Of a DNA stretch of 64,000 nucleotides, positions 1 through 12,459 are shown in pieces (position 1 is the first letter of the stretch; each line of letters begins with the position of its first letter). This stretch comes from Parapristionchus giblindavisi (Eukaryota; Nematoda; Chromadorea; Rhabditida; Diplogasteridae), in NCBI GenBank assembly GCA_943737045.1, contig CALSFV010000295.1, forward strand, positions 72,501-136,500, read 5' to 3'. The notes beneath the pieces were generated by a model, which saw only the letters and a program-made list of their open reading frames with translations, was not told the DNA's origin and did not search any database. The translations under genes and the position numbers were made by a program.

Positions 1-66
1 AGGTAAATGTAGGCACAACCCGTTATTCAGGGCACACGAAGTCTGTGGGTGAACACTGCTATGTGA
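1..66 (+). repeat. GGTAAAGGTACAA-family fragment at the window edge
   Basis: AGGTAAATGTAGGCACAACCC...CACACGAAGTC...ACTGCT matches the element ends at 40853 and 52082. Confidence 0.55.
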
Positions 67-790
67 CGCATGTAGGAGATATCATTGAAATAGTTCCTTT
101 GCAAAGTCCCGATTTCCGATTCCTTCGTACCTTATAACACAACCTTACATAGCACATGATCAATTTGGCTTCCATTTATAAACTTTCTATAACTTCTTTA
201 CATTGTAGTTGCTATAAGTTTTCGTATGAGTAGAGGTAGGGAGGGGGGGGTGAAACGCCTCATCATATTTGTGGCGAGAAAAAGCCGACGAATATCATAT
301 TTCCGATTCAATATGACGGGACTTTGGGTTGTTCTGATGATATTTGCGTTTGTAGCAATAGTGTAGCAGGAGGCGTTTTGGTGAGTGATGCAATATTGAG
401 CTAGTGAGCTAGTTCGTCATGCTAGTAGTCGAGTGAATTCGCCTCGACTTCAAACTTGACTTGCAAAACGAATAAAACATTCAATCGATCAATGTTGTTC
501 AGACTTGGAAAATAGCTTCTATTATGAAGCCAGTGTTATAATATTTCAATTTCCATCAAGCACCAGAAAGAGAATTCACTATTGTGCTTATAGGCTTGTT
601 TTATCGTTTTGTTGCGAAGTACAAAACTTATTGGATAAAATTCTCTCTTATAATTCACCGACACTTCAATTGTTAATTATGTTACCAGTGTATAGTAGGC
701 AATAATAGACTCATGATTGATTTATGGTATTCGCCCATAATATAAGAGTAATGTGGAGTTGAACTTTCATAGACTAAGACGAATTGTTTT
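66..790. other. no gene seen
   Basis: AT-rich intergenic sequence with a G8 run near 244. Short ORFs have no protein-like pattern. Confidence 0.6.
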
Positions 791-796
791 CGCGTT

Positions 797-908
797 TAAA
801 GGTCAACTTCGATCTAATTAGAAACTATCCGCTCTGACAACGCTCTCTCGTTGACAAAGAAAGTTGGAGAGAAAGCCAGAGCGGAGAGTTTCAAATTTCC
901 TGTGTTTA
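797..908. mobile_element. MITE family 1 copy
   Basis: Hairpin CCGCTCTGACAACGCTCTCTC mirrored by GAGAGAAAGCCAGAGCGGAGAG. The family consensus ends are AGGCACACCCCGAGCTAATTT. Confidence 0.7.
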
Positions 909-909
909 A

Positions 910-2170
910 AAAAAAGAGAATTTCTCGAAGTAATGATTAGCTCATGCGTAATTTTGTTACCCCTTCACTAATAACCTCAAGATGTTCGTTATAGTTATTG
1001 TTAATGAAAAAAAAGAAAAAAAATCATGTTCCACCGTTCCGCCAATGCTAATGAGCAATCCTAGCGCATGTGAGAGGCATGATTATTGGCGCGATAAGAG
1101 TACCACCCCCACCCCTATCCCTTATTAAAGCACCTTTCGTCGTACTCCAGACAACGCGGGGAGATTACGTTCAACGCGGTGTGTTTAAAAATAACCAGGG
1201 GTTTTCCATTACAGACGTGGATTGGAAGTGCACTCTATAGCGAGTCTACAATATATCGTTCTGTTCCTTCGAGGTGATCTATCATAAAGCTCTCACGTCT
1301 CCTAGGACAACAAAAGTCTTATTTTGTTTCGTTTTCATTTACAAAAAAATTATAAGCTCCTCCCTGACCTACATCATAGTAATGCATGTCTTCACAAAAC
1401 CATGTGTATTCGTAATTGCAATGTTTTCACGAGGCAAATCCGAGAATACATCATAGTCACCCGTCTGGGTCTTGTATGGATGCTACAGGATTATTATATT
1501 AATCTGAACGGATCTATCCTCCCTCCTAACTCTCTCTCTCTCTAATTCCTCTCCCTCTCCTCCCTCCCTCTTCATCTCCTCCTCCCTCTCCTCTTTCGCT
1601 CCCTCCTCTCTCTCCTCCCTACCTCTTTCTCCCTCCCTCTCATCTCTCCTCCCTCAATCCTTCCATTATTCCTCCCATTGTATTATCTTAGTCTTTAATA
1701 CTCCAAAACGTCGTTGTTGTTTTCAATGTCGGCCTACCGTATACGATTGTCTAATCGACCTTATTCTGTCAGCCTGAGCACACAGACAACCTGACTCGTG
1801 CCTGTACTATACAACACTGTATTGTCAGACTGTTGTGGAAGTCAGATAGTATGCATCTGTTGACTACATATATTTAGATATATTTACTCGTACTCAACTA
1901 AATATCAATTAATCTAAAATCATGTTTCTCTCTTTTCCAGCACAGTGTATTATATTATAGTGTATTCTTGTCTTAGGGATTATAAAATATGTCTTGCGAC
2001 GTGAGATTGACTTCTTATTCCTACCTTGCATATACCGTACTCTCTTCGAACCTACCTCGCATACTTCTAATATCTGCCCTACCGCACTCTCATTTGACCT
2101 ACAGTACTCTTATCTCTCGGCGTACTGTTATATTGTCTGACCTACCGTACTCTGATCTGACCTAATCGAA
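910..2170. other. no gene seen
   Basis: Intergenic. From about 1985 to 2165 there is a loose tandem of CCTACCGTACTCT-like units. Confidence 0.5.
1530..1660. repeat. CT/CTCC-rich low-complexity tract
   Basis: Irregular CTCTCC/CTCCCTC runs; no coding meaning. Confidence 0.8.
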
Positions 2171-2176
2171 CTACAG

Positions 2177-2251
2177 TATGCCGTTGAATCGGCGGCTCCC
2201 GCTGAGTCTGATGCCGCGTTTGCTGCACGGCTATCTACACGCGCCGAGCAG
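2177..2251 (+). CDS. candidate upstream exon of the SK channel gene
   Basis: GC-rich block between an acceptor-like CTACAG and GTAGTG. It contains an ATG at 2178 whose frame (MPLNRRLPLSL...) ends with two spare bases, exactly the phase needed to join the exon at 3414. A second open frame (AVESAAPAESDAAFAARL) runs through the same block and could join instead through the later donor-like GTAAAA near 2302. Either could be the channel N-terminus, or the block could be chance. No homology is recognisable, because SK N-termini diverge quickly. Confidence 0.3.
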
Positions 2252-2453
2252 GTAGTGAGTTTGTGGAGGCGGCCACGGGCGTGCCACGGTCCGGGAAATG
2301 GTAAAAGACTGTCCGGGAAATGGTAAAATGGCCAGCCACTGGCAGAAACTATCGAACTACATATAAACAAGAAGAGGAAGATGAAAATTGATAATTTCTT
2401 GGCGCTGACGTTGCTCATAATATTACTTTCCATTCTTCGAAAGGCTCTGCCTC

Positions 2454-2456
<3 letters not shown>

Positions 2457-2496
<40 letters not shown>
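2457..2496. repeat. (CT)n microsatellite
   Basis: Uninterrupted CT run of about 36 bases, continuing as CT-rich sequence to 2540. Confidence 0.9.
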
Positions 2497-2499
<3 letters not shown>

Positions 2500-2779
2500 C
2501 TTTCTCCTCCCCATCTCCATCTCTCCCACTGCCTCTCTGCCTCCATATCTTAGTATATCTCCAATAGTGATAAGGCAATCCCGAGAGCGCCGGCTATATT
2601 GAGTCGGAAGGGGGCGTGTCCATTCCTTATCTATTACCTCCACATTTACCTGCATATCTGCCTATATCGCTTTATCCACCCGGAATCGGGCCTATTTGCC
2701 GGAATCGGACCCGTTTGCCAGAAGTGAATCGACCCTGTTGATAGTATGTACTAGTTCAATCGCAAGTTAGCATTTGTCG

Positions 2780-2875
2780 AACTATCCCAAATTTCTCCGC
2801 TCTGGCCACACTCTCTCGCACAAAGATAAAATGCGAGAGCGTTGCCGAAGTGGAGAGTTTAAAGTTAGAACACAG
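2780..2875. mobile_element. MITE family 1 copy
   Basis: CTCCGCTCTGGCCACACTC mirrored by GAGCGTTGCCGAAGTGGAGAG. Upstream of the first secure channel exon. Confidence 0.65.
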
Positions 2876-3413
2876 GAAATCGATGATCGTCACTTTTTAA
2901 TTCATTAATAGACTTTAAAATTATTGTATTTGATATTTTTTTATTAAATGATATCATCACTTCTCACCACTTTGGTTTGTTTACTCTTAGCATAAGCCCT
3001 TTCTCTGAAACGTATCTGAACTTTTCACAATAAAACTTGATTCACTCAAATTATTCGAAAAAATGATCTTGTTGTTCCAAACTCTTGCTCTTGCAGATTC
3101 TTTTGCTCTTGGTTCTCGTGGTGTTGGTGTATTATTCTTAAATACTCAAAAACAGAAATAATCTGGATATCTTTGTCCATTCCCAGCGAATGTGATCATA
3201 CGACGGGGAACAGGTGTAAATAATCTGAAATATATGCTGAAGGATATCTATGCTTTCCCAGCTCACCAGATGTATATTCCAGTAGGAATAGCGATGCTTT
3301 TAAAGATAAAGAGATCAATAAAGGGTTAAATATATCAGAAAGCTCTAAGATGCATTAGTAAAAACTTGGTTGAAGTTAAATAATTAATTAAATAAATAAT
3401 TTTTAAATTTCAG

Positions 3414-6400
3414 CGATTCAACGGCGAAGATGCGGTGTAGGCAGCGGAAGCAGCTCTTCGTGACGCGAAATAAGGTAATTTTAATTAATACATTAAATTC
3501 AATTAAGTAAATTAAATTAAATTTAAAAAAAATTTTAATTTTAATTCCTTGATTTGTCGTTTTTCAGTGGAAAAAAAAGAAATAATTTGACATTTTTAAA
3601 AGAAAATTCGAGTGCATTAAACCATGCTTGTTCAAATCTAACGTTTAAAGGTTATATTGTTCATCTTATTACCCATTCTGCGCAAGCTCATTTGCAACTG
3701 TCCGCTCTGACCACATTCTCTCGCTCCCTTTGTCTGCGAGTGATATTTGCCATAGCGGAGAGTAAAACAAGCTCGGGTATTCCGTTAAATTCTTCCCAAT
3801 ATTGATTTTAATGGAGACTTTGTTTGCGGTCTCACGTTTCCTCGAAAAATCATTAAAGCTACAAAGTATCCCACATAGCGAATCAAAGGCAAAAGAAAGA
3901 AAATAAAAGTCAGCAGGTGGAGGCCGATAGAATATAATTACTCGTGGCGCTTATGAAAGTCTCGTGAGCGTTTGATCGTGCATTCTTGATGTTGGGGTTT
4001 CTTTTGACATTGATCTTCATGCAAATGCTGAAGAAATATCGGAGCCTGGGTGTCGTTCTCGCGTAGTCGAAGAAAGTGAGCGTATAGGCGCAAGGTTTCC
4101 GAATATTCAGGGGATATTACATCAGCAACTTTTTTAAAGATTTTTTTGTTTTTCTTAACGTTTGTTAACGGTTGGTTTTTTTCCTGCATCCTTAACCATG
4201 TCGATATAATGCATATCACGAATCGATCGATGTTATAGCCACCGAAATGAGGACTGAAGAATATAGGAGATGTTGGAGAAATCCCTGAGTGAATTATGAG
4301 CTTGACGGAGCAAAAACGATAACTAATAGAGAGGTAGAGGAGAGAGAGAGAGAGAGGGAGAGAGAGAGGGAGAGAGAGAGTGAGAGATGGGGAGGGAGAG
4401 GGAGAGGGAGGAACGATGATTTCCAGACGCACTCAAGAAAATACACATCCCGGCGATGTTGAAGAATAGATTAATCTTTGAAACAAGATTATTAGTGCCT
4501 AATCGATTTTTGCATATTTTCATAATCTTTCTAAAATCTCATTAAAGTTTTTTTCCAAAATCAAAGTTTCGATACGATTACGTGCCCATTTTCTCATTGC
4601 CTACAATCTGACATATTTATCTTTGACAGCACAAATATTTGGCGCTTTGCAAACTACAAAAATGTTTTTTAAATACCAATTCTTGGTCAAATGCTTTTAA
4701 TAGCCATCATGTAAGGTGGAAATCAAAGACCAAAGATCAAAGATCATAGATCAACTTTGTAGGTGTGCGATCTATCTCTGCTGCTCGCGATCGCTGGACT
4801 CATCTTTGTGATCATCGATGCGGAACTGACCGCCCTGTCCAATATCACAAATATTACCAAGGTTTGAGTTTTATTAGGTTTGTGGCTTTCCCGTGACTAT
4901 ACGATTTTAACAAAATTTTTATAATATTACAAGAACAAAAACAATAAATCGTTGAACTCTGATGTAATGTTCATGGGTAGCCACAAAATTTCTCCATTAA
5001 TATGACTAGAGCCAAATCGATGTTAATATTTATGGCTCGGATACTGAGAAAATCCTCTTATTTCCTTGCAAAATACCAACCTATTTCTCACCTGCCTTCA
5101 AACACGTGAACTTTTATGAATAAGGCTACATTGTTATTCTTTCTTTCTCAGCATTTCTATGCCTTAACATTTTCTCAGCTCGATCAAGTTACCAGACACT
5201 TGTTTTAAATGTCACTTGACTTATAACTCCTTCTGCCTCTCTCCCTCTGCCCTTCTACCTCTACCTCTGCCTCTACCTGTACCTCTGCCTCTACCTCTAC
5301 CTCTACCTCTACCTCTACCTCTACTTCTACCTCTACCTCTACCTCTACCTCTACCTCTAACTCTACCTAACTCGATAACTCCCCCATATCACCTGAAAAG
5401 GACGTGTAGGTGTGGGGCAGCGCCTGACTCGGTAATGACTCGGTTGTATGAGCTAAAGGCGGTTCATTATGAGGCATTCAATGGACATGCAGGGGTTGAC
5501 TCGGAAATAACTGATTAGTTTTGATTGTTTAATTCAATTTATGCATCATATCAGACTCGAGTCAGATGAGTAATGATCTGATTGGTATCATCATGAGCCT
5601 AATGGTTGGAAAAAATGTAGTATAGTGTAGTTCACCATATAACCTGAAAAAAAGCAGACGCTGGAAAACAATTTGGTCTTATCAAAGTCATAACATCAAA
5701 GATCAAAGATCAAAGATCAATGATCAGAGATCAAAGATTAAAGATCAAAGATCAAAGGTTAAAGATCAAACATTTCAGCAACATCCTATATCTCTCGGTC
5801 TACGATCGGCATGCGTCCTTTCCACGCTGGCACTGATGGCCTGTCTGGTGCACTACCACGGCATAGAGGTGCGTTTCCGGAAACTGAAAATTTCTGAAAA
5901 TTCTGGAAATGTAAACTTTGGAAATGAAAAAAAGTGAAACTAATAATTCCAGATAAAAATAGCGTTGATCGATTCGGGCGCGGACGACTGGCGAGTGGCG
6001 GTGTCGATGGAACGAGTGGTCAAGTTGTGCATCGAGCTGGTGGTATGCGCCATCTGTCCCATGCCAGGTATGCGGATGAGCTAGCATGCTTACGAGCAAT
6101 CTTGCTGGCATGATTGAGTCTTAAATCTTGTCAGGCACGGGAAAGATCCATTGGCCGTTCATCTCGCCGGAGACCCGACAAGTGACGATGATCGAAGTTC
6201 CGGTAGGTACTTTAAACTACCTTATCATTTTACGCAGGGGCTTTGAACCTAGGTAAACCCTGAAGCCAAACCTAATGCTCTTACGTAGCATAGAAGTAAG
6301 TATGAATTAGCGCTTAAAGGGAGCGTAACCACTCTCAATGGCCTCTTCGACACGCAATGCTATCTCGTTGTTAGAGAACAGCGAAATAGTGTACACAATG

Positions 6401-9400
6401 AAGAGATCATTGAGAGAGGTAACACTCCCTTTAAGTCAAGCCTAATGCTCTTACGTAACGTAGAAGTAAGCATGACCTTGCGCTCAAGTACGCATAATTA
6501 CCTTGCACTGGGCGCGTATGGTACTGCGCCAATAACGTTACTATAAACAGTCAAGGGTTACGTTAGCCAGGCAAACGCAAGGATTAGTGATAATGAGTCA
6601 TGTTTTTTTATATATTCGGGAGACTGAGAACGTATTGAGGATTCGAAAATTCGAGAATGCAAAATGCGTTGCGTGAAACATATTTCAAGCAGTCTTGATG
6701 ACGATTATTGAAATACAGATATAGATCATAATAATTGTGCCTCACAACTTACGGGCGACCTTGTTTCCTATTGCAACTGGGGGTTCAATTGAGCACAGTG
6801 AAACGAGATAACGACTCATTGTTAAGGTGCATCCCGAGCTTATTTGAAACTCTCCGCTCTGGCCACACTATCTCGCTTTCTTTGTCTACGAGAGAGCATT
6901 GTCAATGCGGAGAGTAAAATTAGCATGGGGTGTGCCTTTAAGGTCCTAAACCTTAAGTCTTGACTTTAATCGATAAATTAAGGTGGACGCGCTGCTGGCA
7001 GTCCCGATGTTCCTTCGATCCTATCTGCTCTGTCGATTCATGGTCCTGCACTCGAAACAGTTCCAGGTGAGAATGAAGACTATCCCAATGAATAAACGAA
7101 ACGTACCGTAAGTCGTGACACTCCGGTCCACCAAGGCGCCCGAAAGGGGAATTGGCAATGACTTGATCACGCGGTAAAGTAGGTCCGAGGAAGAGATTAG
7201 GCCGTCCGGACTGAATTGGTCTTGAATTATCGCTGGCCTTGCAGTGATCAGTGATCGCAGGACTTCGTGTACCTTGAAAAACGGGTTGTACCTTTACTTT
7301 TATCGTAACCCGAAAATCGATACAGGACGCGGCTACTCGATCGATCGCAGCGCTTAATCGAATCTCGATGGACTTCCGATTCGTCATCAAGACCATGATG
7401 GCCGACCATCCTCTCAGGGTTTGTAATATTTGATCTTTGATCTTTGATGTTAATTTCCAATCGTTCTAGGTGCTCGTAGTGTTCACGGTCTCCTACTGGA
7501 TCTGCATGAGTTGGATGTTCACGCAGTGCGAGCGGTACGACGTTTCCAAATTTCACTTGTCTAATGGAAATTTCAACTAGGCGACGTTTACTAATCATCA
7601 CACCACATTTCAGATACGACGGCAAGCTGTCCACCGAGCACTACTACCTCAACTCGATGTGGTTCGTCATGGTGAGTACCGTAACCCGTTCAGATACCGT
7701 AGCCTACCGTAGCCTACCGTAACCTACCGTAATCTTACGCCACCATAAACCTGAACCTACCGTATTCAGGTGACCTTCATGTCGATCGGATACGGTGACA
7801 TCGTGCCCAACACGTACTGTGGACGCACACTATCGATCGCAACGGGCATTGTGGTAAGTATTGATTTTTACGTCGTTATTTATTAATTTATTTAATCCTT
7901 CAAGTAGTATAATGCGACACGATTATCAACAATCATTATCATTTATTTGGTAACCAAAAACGAACCCCACTTACATTAAAACGAAATATGATTATTCTGT
8001 TTAATGACAGAAATGAAACATATTTAACAGCATATTTGTTCCGCTAAACTATTTACAAAATATGCCACAAGGGTAGTTTCTCACAATCAGCTCACAATAA
8101 GCTTGGCCTTTTGAGATGTCATATCCAGACCGATCCAGAGACCCTCCCCTTGTCAGAAAATTGCCGTCAAAATTCTGAAATTCTATTCAAGATAAAAAAA
8201 AACGCGTTTTGTCCTCCATCCCATATAAACTGGCATGGCGAGAACTCAGTGAGCAGTGAAACTAGGAAGCTACTCCAGTCTAGTCCGTTTAGGAAATGTC
8301 TGCATCACGAGAGTAACACCAGTACCGTGAGAATGGCATCGACTAGACTTGGCTTAAAAGGTCATGTAATGCCATAGTGTGGGAATGTACTCACTCAATG
8401 TAGGAATTGCCATATAATCAAGGGATTGGGGAGTCATTTGTCTTTAATTTAAATGTAAAAAATATAAATATATAAAATAAAATGAATAATTCCAGGGCGC
8501 AGGAGTGTCTTCGGCACTGATTGCTGTGATATCGCGAAAGCTGGAGCTCAGGTAAATTATTTAATTTATTTTTTTTTAAATTCGAAACCGTTTCGGACTA
8601 TAACTTTACTTTGAATAAAAACATAAAACAACACATGAATAAATCAATAAAATCGCATCTGCGCTGAACTCTAGTATTGCTAGTATAACGCTGAACTCTA
8701 TGTAACGTCGTCATTTTTAGTGTACGACATCGTATAAAAGAACAACGTTTTTATTGTATGGTCGTCGTTACTAAAGATAAAGTTGTGTTGTATCTGCTAT
8801 ACTGTTTCGGTGCACATGTTAACGGGAATATGTTTCTTCAGTCGCGCCGAGAAGCACGTGAACAACTTCATGGCCGACTCCAAACTGACGAATCAGCGCA
8901 AAAACGCAGCCGCCAGCGTCCTGCAGGAGACATGGTACCGTGTTATTCTTGATTTTTGGACTATGATATTTGATCTATGGTCTTTGATCTTTGATCTTTG
9001 ATCTTTAATCTTTGCAGGTTCATCCACAAGTACAAGAAGATGCTGCACAAGGGTGACGATCTCAAGTTGCGACATCATCAAGTGAGTTTGCGGTTTCATC
9101 GCCGTTTTAGATATTACTGATAGAAAAGGAAAGATGTTCCCCATATCTTTTCTTGGTCTACAAAAATAATAAGATAATAAAATAATAAAATCTATTGAAA
9201 TTGCAGTCCATGAAATATTAAAGGCACACCCCAAGCTAATCTTGTTCCCCGCATTGGTAATCTCTCTCGAAGACAATGACAATGAAGTGAAATAGTGTGA
9301 TCTGACAATGAGTGGAGACTCAGATTAGCTCGTGGTATCACAAAATGTAGTTTTCAATATGATTGTAGCGTCGCTTTCTTCATTCGATCAACGATTTTCG

Positions 9401-10096
9401 TCGCATCAAATGGGATCAGCGAAAGCTGCAGGAGAAGGGAAACACGCTGCTCGATGTCGGGAAGGTATCTTGATCTTTGAACTTTGACCTTTACTCAAAA
9501 CCTTCAGCTCCACTCCGACATGCACGAGACGCTGTGGGAGATGCACCGTACCCAGGACCACTTCATATCACAGGTAGTCCCGCCACGGTTGTCAGCATAC
9601 TGTAGCCACACCCCTTTTCCAGGTGGACATGCTGACGCAGAAGATCGTCGAGCTGCAAGCCACGCTGCTGCAGCAGTCTGCGCTAGGCACGGTCCCGCAC
9701 AACAACCACAACAATCACCACTACGCCGCGTCGCGTCAGGACTCCGAGGAACCGCCACTGATGGCCAGTAGTGGCCAGTCCCTGGCCATCTCGCCCTCCG
9801 CGCCCACCTTCTCCTACGCCCGCCAGAACTCCTCTCCCTACCCCCAGGACACAGTTGCGGCCCGTCTCGCCGTGCCCATAGGCACAGCACCGCCACCGGC
9901 CAATGGCACGCCAAACGGTGGCATAGTATCGGCCCGCGAGCCGGAGACGGGTGTAACCAATTCCCGGTCCTCGCCGCACTCCCTGCAGTTCGGCGGGTCC
10001 TCCAGCGCGCTCACGAGGTACGGTAGTCAGGAGCGGCGAGCGTTGCCCACCGCAACTACACCACTGATGCACTCGTTCGACTCTGACATGGCCTGA
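3414..10096 (+). CDS. kcnl: SK-type calcium-activated potassium channel (KCNN/kcnl family), 16 exons, 5' end incomplete
   Basis: Exons: 3414-3474, 4763-4861, 5779-5868, 5953-6067, 6135-6202, 6983-7066, 7326-7418, 7470-7534, 7614-7671, 7770-7853, 8496-8551, 8842-8934, 9018-9081, 9369-9464, 9508-9573, 9623-10096 (TGA). All junctions are GT..AG and every phase agrees, giving 554 residues. Seen in order (numbered from exon 1): basic pre-S1 stretch RQRKQLF; S1 about 21-45; S2 about 60-83; the SK-typical [16 protein letters not shown]3/S4 with [11 protein letters not shown] and [11 protein letters not shown]5; pore with SIGYGD at 249-254; S6; the calmodulin-binding region from [10 protein letters not shown] (292 on); coiled coil [17 protein letters not shown]; then about 135 residues rich in Ser, Pro, Gln and His. 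Family knowledge: a plasma-membrane tetramer gated by calcium through bound calmodulin, causing hyperpolarisation. The exon 6 acceptor (ATTAAG) is weak. Which of the nematode kcnl paralogues this is cannot be decided here. Confidence 0.93.
3680..3780. mobile_element. MITE family 1 copy in SK channel intron 1
   Basis: GTCCGCTCTGACCACATTCTC mirrored by GCCATAGCGGAGAG; right end AACAAGCTCGGG retains the terminal motif. Confidence 0.7.
4330..4412. repeat. (GA)n/GAGG tract in SK channel intron 1
   Basis: AGAGAGAGAG with GGGAGAG interruptions. Confidence 0.85.
4721..4757. repeat. GATCAAA heptamer array before the S1 exon
   Basis: AAAGATCAAAGATCATAGATCA ends just before the acceptor TTTGTAG at 4756-4762. 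Confidence 0.75.
5234..5374. repeat. (CTACCT)n hexamer tract in SK channel intron 2
   Basis: CTCTACCTCTACCTCTAC repeats with CTGCCT and CTTCTA variants. Confidence 0.9.
5697..5769. repeat. GATCAAA heptamer array before the S2 exon
   Basis: About ten degenerate GATCAAA units; the last ends nine bases before exon 5779. Confidence 0.8.
6315..6433. mobile_element. MITE family 2 in SK channel intron 5
   Basis: TTAAAGGGAGCGTAACC mirrored by GGTAACACTCCCTTTAA; CAATGGCCTCTTCGAC and TCGTTGTTAGAGAAC inside. It is flanked by two copies of a roughly 50-bp host segment (6265-6314 and 6434-6487). Confidence 0.75.
6824..6942. mobile_element. MITE family 1, well preserved, in SK channel intron 5
   Basis: Full-length: AAGGTGCATCCCGAGCTTAT to TAGCATGGGGTGTGCCTT; ends about 40 bases before the exon at 6983. 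Confidence 0.8.
7181..7307 (-). repeat. GGTAAAGGTACAA-family end in SK channel intron 6
   Basis: AGGTCCGAGGAAGAGATTAGG...GATCGCAGGACTTCGTGTACC...GGGTTGTACCTTTAC is the reverse complement of 52082-52205. It finishes 20 bases before the exon at 7326. Confidence 0.65.
8962..9010. repeat. GATCTTT heptamer array forming the 3' end of an SK channel intron
   Basis: TTTGATCTTTGATCTTTGATC runs into the acceptor TTTGCAG at 9017. Confidence 0.8.
9220..9338. mobile_element. degenerate MITE family 1 copy in SK channel intron
   Basis: Left end AAAGGCACACCCCAAGCTAA is clear and right end AGATTAGCTCG partial; the central hairpin is worn. Ends 30 bases before the exon at 9369. Confidence 0.55.
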
Positions 10097-10940
10097 GGCC
10101 AGTGAATTCTTAGCCACGCCCCTTTTCACTGTATTCTTATTCGAGCATAATCTCAGTAAACCGTTGTGATCGTCGTCGTCTATTCTAGGGTGAGGCACTC
10201 CGTGTTTTGGGGTGGCGAGGATTTAAGTCGATACGGAATGTTTGGCCAATGATTGGCCGAAAATTTGGATTTTAATTAACTTAAACAACCAATTTACGGA
10301 CGAACTTTCATTATCGATTTAAACACTGACCACGCCAAAATCACGGAGTGTTTCCCGCTCACTCTAACCCACTTACTATTTCTCTCACATTCTCTAGTAC
10401 GAGGTAGAAACACCGCATTTACCCAGACTCCCTTGATCACCCCAATCAATGACCATATGTATGAGCACAAATGAGCTATCGTGATCGGTACAGTATCCTT
10501 GACTCCGCCCACATACCGTATACCCAGTTTTTTTCCCCGTGAGAACCGATGTAGCGTACGGTGTCTGCATATCGTGTGTCGCCCCGATGATTTCGTTTAA
10601 ATTAATCTTTGACCACCTTCCCTAATATAACTTGTTCTCGTTAACCAGGATCTACCACTTGTCTCTCCTCTCGCCTTTACAAACCCCCCTTGCTGGACAC
10701 TCTGTCCTATACTAATCTAGTCACAAGATGATCTTTGATCTTTGATCTTTCCGTCCGTTGATCTTTGATCTTTGGGCCATCATTTCTCGTTTTCCCCTAT
10801 CGTTACCTGCACTCACTGTGATTCTCTCCAATGGAGAATTGGTCGTTGTATACAATTCGTCGTTTAATATGCGATAAAGTTGATTTAATTTAATTTATCA
10901 TACATTGGCAAAATGTGACAACAAGTGATAAATAAATATT
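10097..10940 (+). other. probable 3' UTR and downstream flank of the SK channel gene
   Basis: No coding exon is seen after the TGA at 10096. The first AATAAA on the + strand is near 10930, inside an AT-rich stretch, so the poly(A) site is uncertain. The interval holds two runs of the GATCTTT heptamer (10730-10778). Confidence 0.35.
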
Positions 10941-12050
10941 GTGAATTATGTTGATTCGAGGGGGGAGAGGCGGGCAAGAATCTCACTGGATATATTTGTT
11001 CCCTTCTGGGTTCAAAGATCATATCAAGATAGATCTATATTAGGGTGAATGAGGCCCTAGGCGGGAAGAGGACAGCTTTGTGTCAGTAGAGTTGATTTTT
11101 AATATATTTATACATTTTCGAGATAACAGAGACCCACATCTGGGATACGAAAATTGAAGTAGTGTCAGACACGTTTTGTATTCATGACTACGAAAAATAA
11201 AAAGGAAGATAAATTTTTTCAATTATTTTTAGAGATACAAAAATTTGTATGTATATAGAAAATATTATTAGTATTGTTATGCTGAATCCTGCTCGTCATC
11301 ACGAAGTACATTTGTATTGACGGCAATTTCATCTTTGATCTTTGATCTTGATCGGCACAATGTGAAGTGTGTGGTGCTGACTTGGTAGTGTTGTGCGTAA
11401 TTGCAACTGCTCAAGATGTCACAAACGTCTAAAGAATTCAATCATTAAAATTTTCAAAGTTTCAATTTTCGAAGAAACGCTATAAGATACACGCGTTGGA
11501 GTACAAGGTTCTTTTGTATTGAATTTGTCGAACAAAAAATATTCCCAAACCTACAACAGTGAACAGATTCGAATCATCAGCATCATTTTACAGTTGACAC
11601 ACATTAGTTTCTTACAATTAGATAATTATATCATAATAATCTAAGCAGCAGAGTAGTTCAACGACCATGCTTCTTTTTTTCCTATTTCGAAGCTTCTGGC
11701 ATCATTCAAAGACCACTTCAAAATGATATAAATCCCTAGTATCACTCTTTTCGTGACGTTATCAACCAAGTTCTTCATCGTGTAAGGAATCGTCAAAAGC
11801 ATATCGCTCCCTTCCAGGAATTGGGCTTCCCTGAGAACTGATGTGACATAAGCGCGAAAGTGCTCTGAGGATTCGCTAACGCGTCAGAAATCATTGCAGA
11901 GCAATTATAGTTTGTGAACTAGACTCTTATAACGATTATACTTGTGAACTGAAGCAATTATAAGCGAAAGATAAATCATACATGTGGAAAAAGTGCTAAA
12001 ACTGCTCATAAAAAGAAGCTAAACTGCACGATTATTTCACTCATCTAGAT
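10940..12050. other. no gene seen
   Basis: AT-rich; one short GATCTTT pair near 11333. No exon or hairpin stands out. Confidence 0.55.
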
Positions 12051-12056
12051 AAAAAA

Positions 12057-12130
12057 AAACTCTTCACTCTGGCTATGCTTTCGAGCTTTCCTTGTCCGCG
12101 GGAGGGTGTTGTCATAGAGGAGAGTAAAAA
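12057..12130. mobile_element. MITE family 1 core
   Basis: ACTCTTCACTCTGGCTATGC mirrored by GTGTTGTCATAGAGGAGAGT; outer ends lost. Confidence 0.55.
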
Positions 12131-12459
12131 TATCATAATAATGATGGATAAAAAAATAAATAAACAGCTCTCAAAACTTATATAACTTACAAGGAAAGCT
12201 GCAATCTGAAAATGCGATTCGGAAATCGACACATACACCTACCACTACATTGGCGTATGTTTTCCTAATTTCCTCCATAAAGTTTGGCGATTCTCTTGTT
12301 TGAACAAGTTTGCCGTGATATGGGAATACTAATCCAATTTAGCAAAAGGGGATCAAATGTATCCACTAATAAAAATGATTATCTATTCCTCATCCCATGC
12401 TGAAAACAATAATCCCAATATTTTATAGAGAATGTTAAATGGATTCACGAGAATTCTTA

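Noticed and set aside
2128..2655. 175-residue minus-strand ORF with (RE)n run
   Set aside because: Its core is the translation of the (GA)n microsatellite at 2457-2496; it also crosses the candidate channel exon on the opposite strand.
3938..4523. Minus-strand ORFs rich in Ser/Leu
   Set aside because: They depend on the GA-rich tract at 4330-4412 in an SK intron.
5216..5518. 100-residue ORF with Leu-Pro repeats
   Set aside because: Translation of the CTACCT hexamer tract inside an SK intron.
6953..7634. Minus-strand ORFs of 147 and 128 residues
   Set aside because: They overlap three well-supported SK exons and an intronic repeat on the + strand.
9504..10198. Antisense ORFs opposite the last SK channel exon
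   Set aside because: GC-rich coding exon; the antisense frames are shadows without protein-like motifs.
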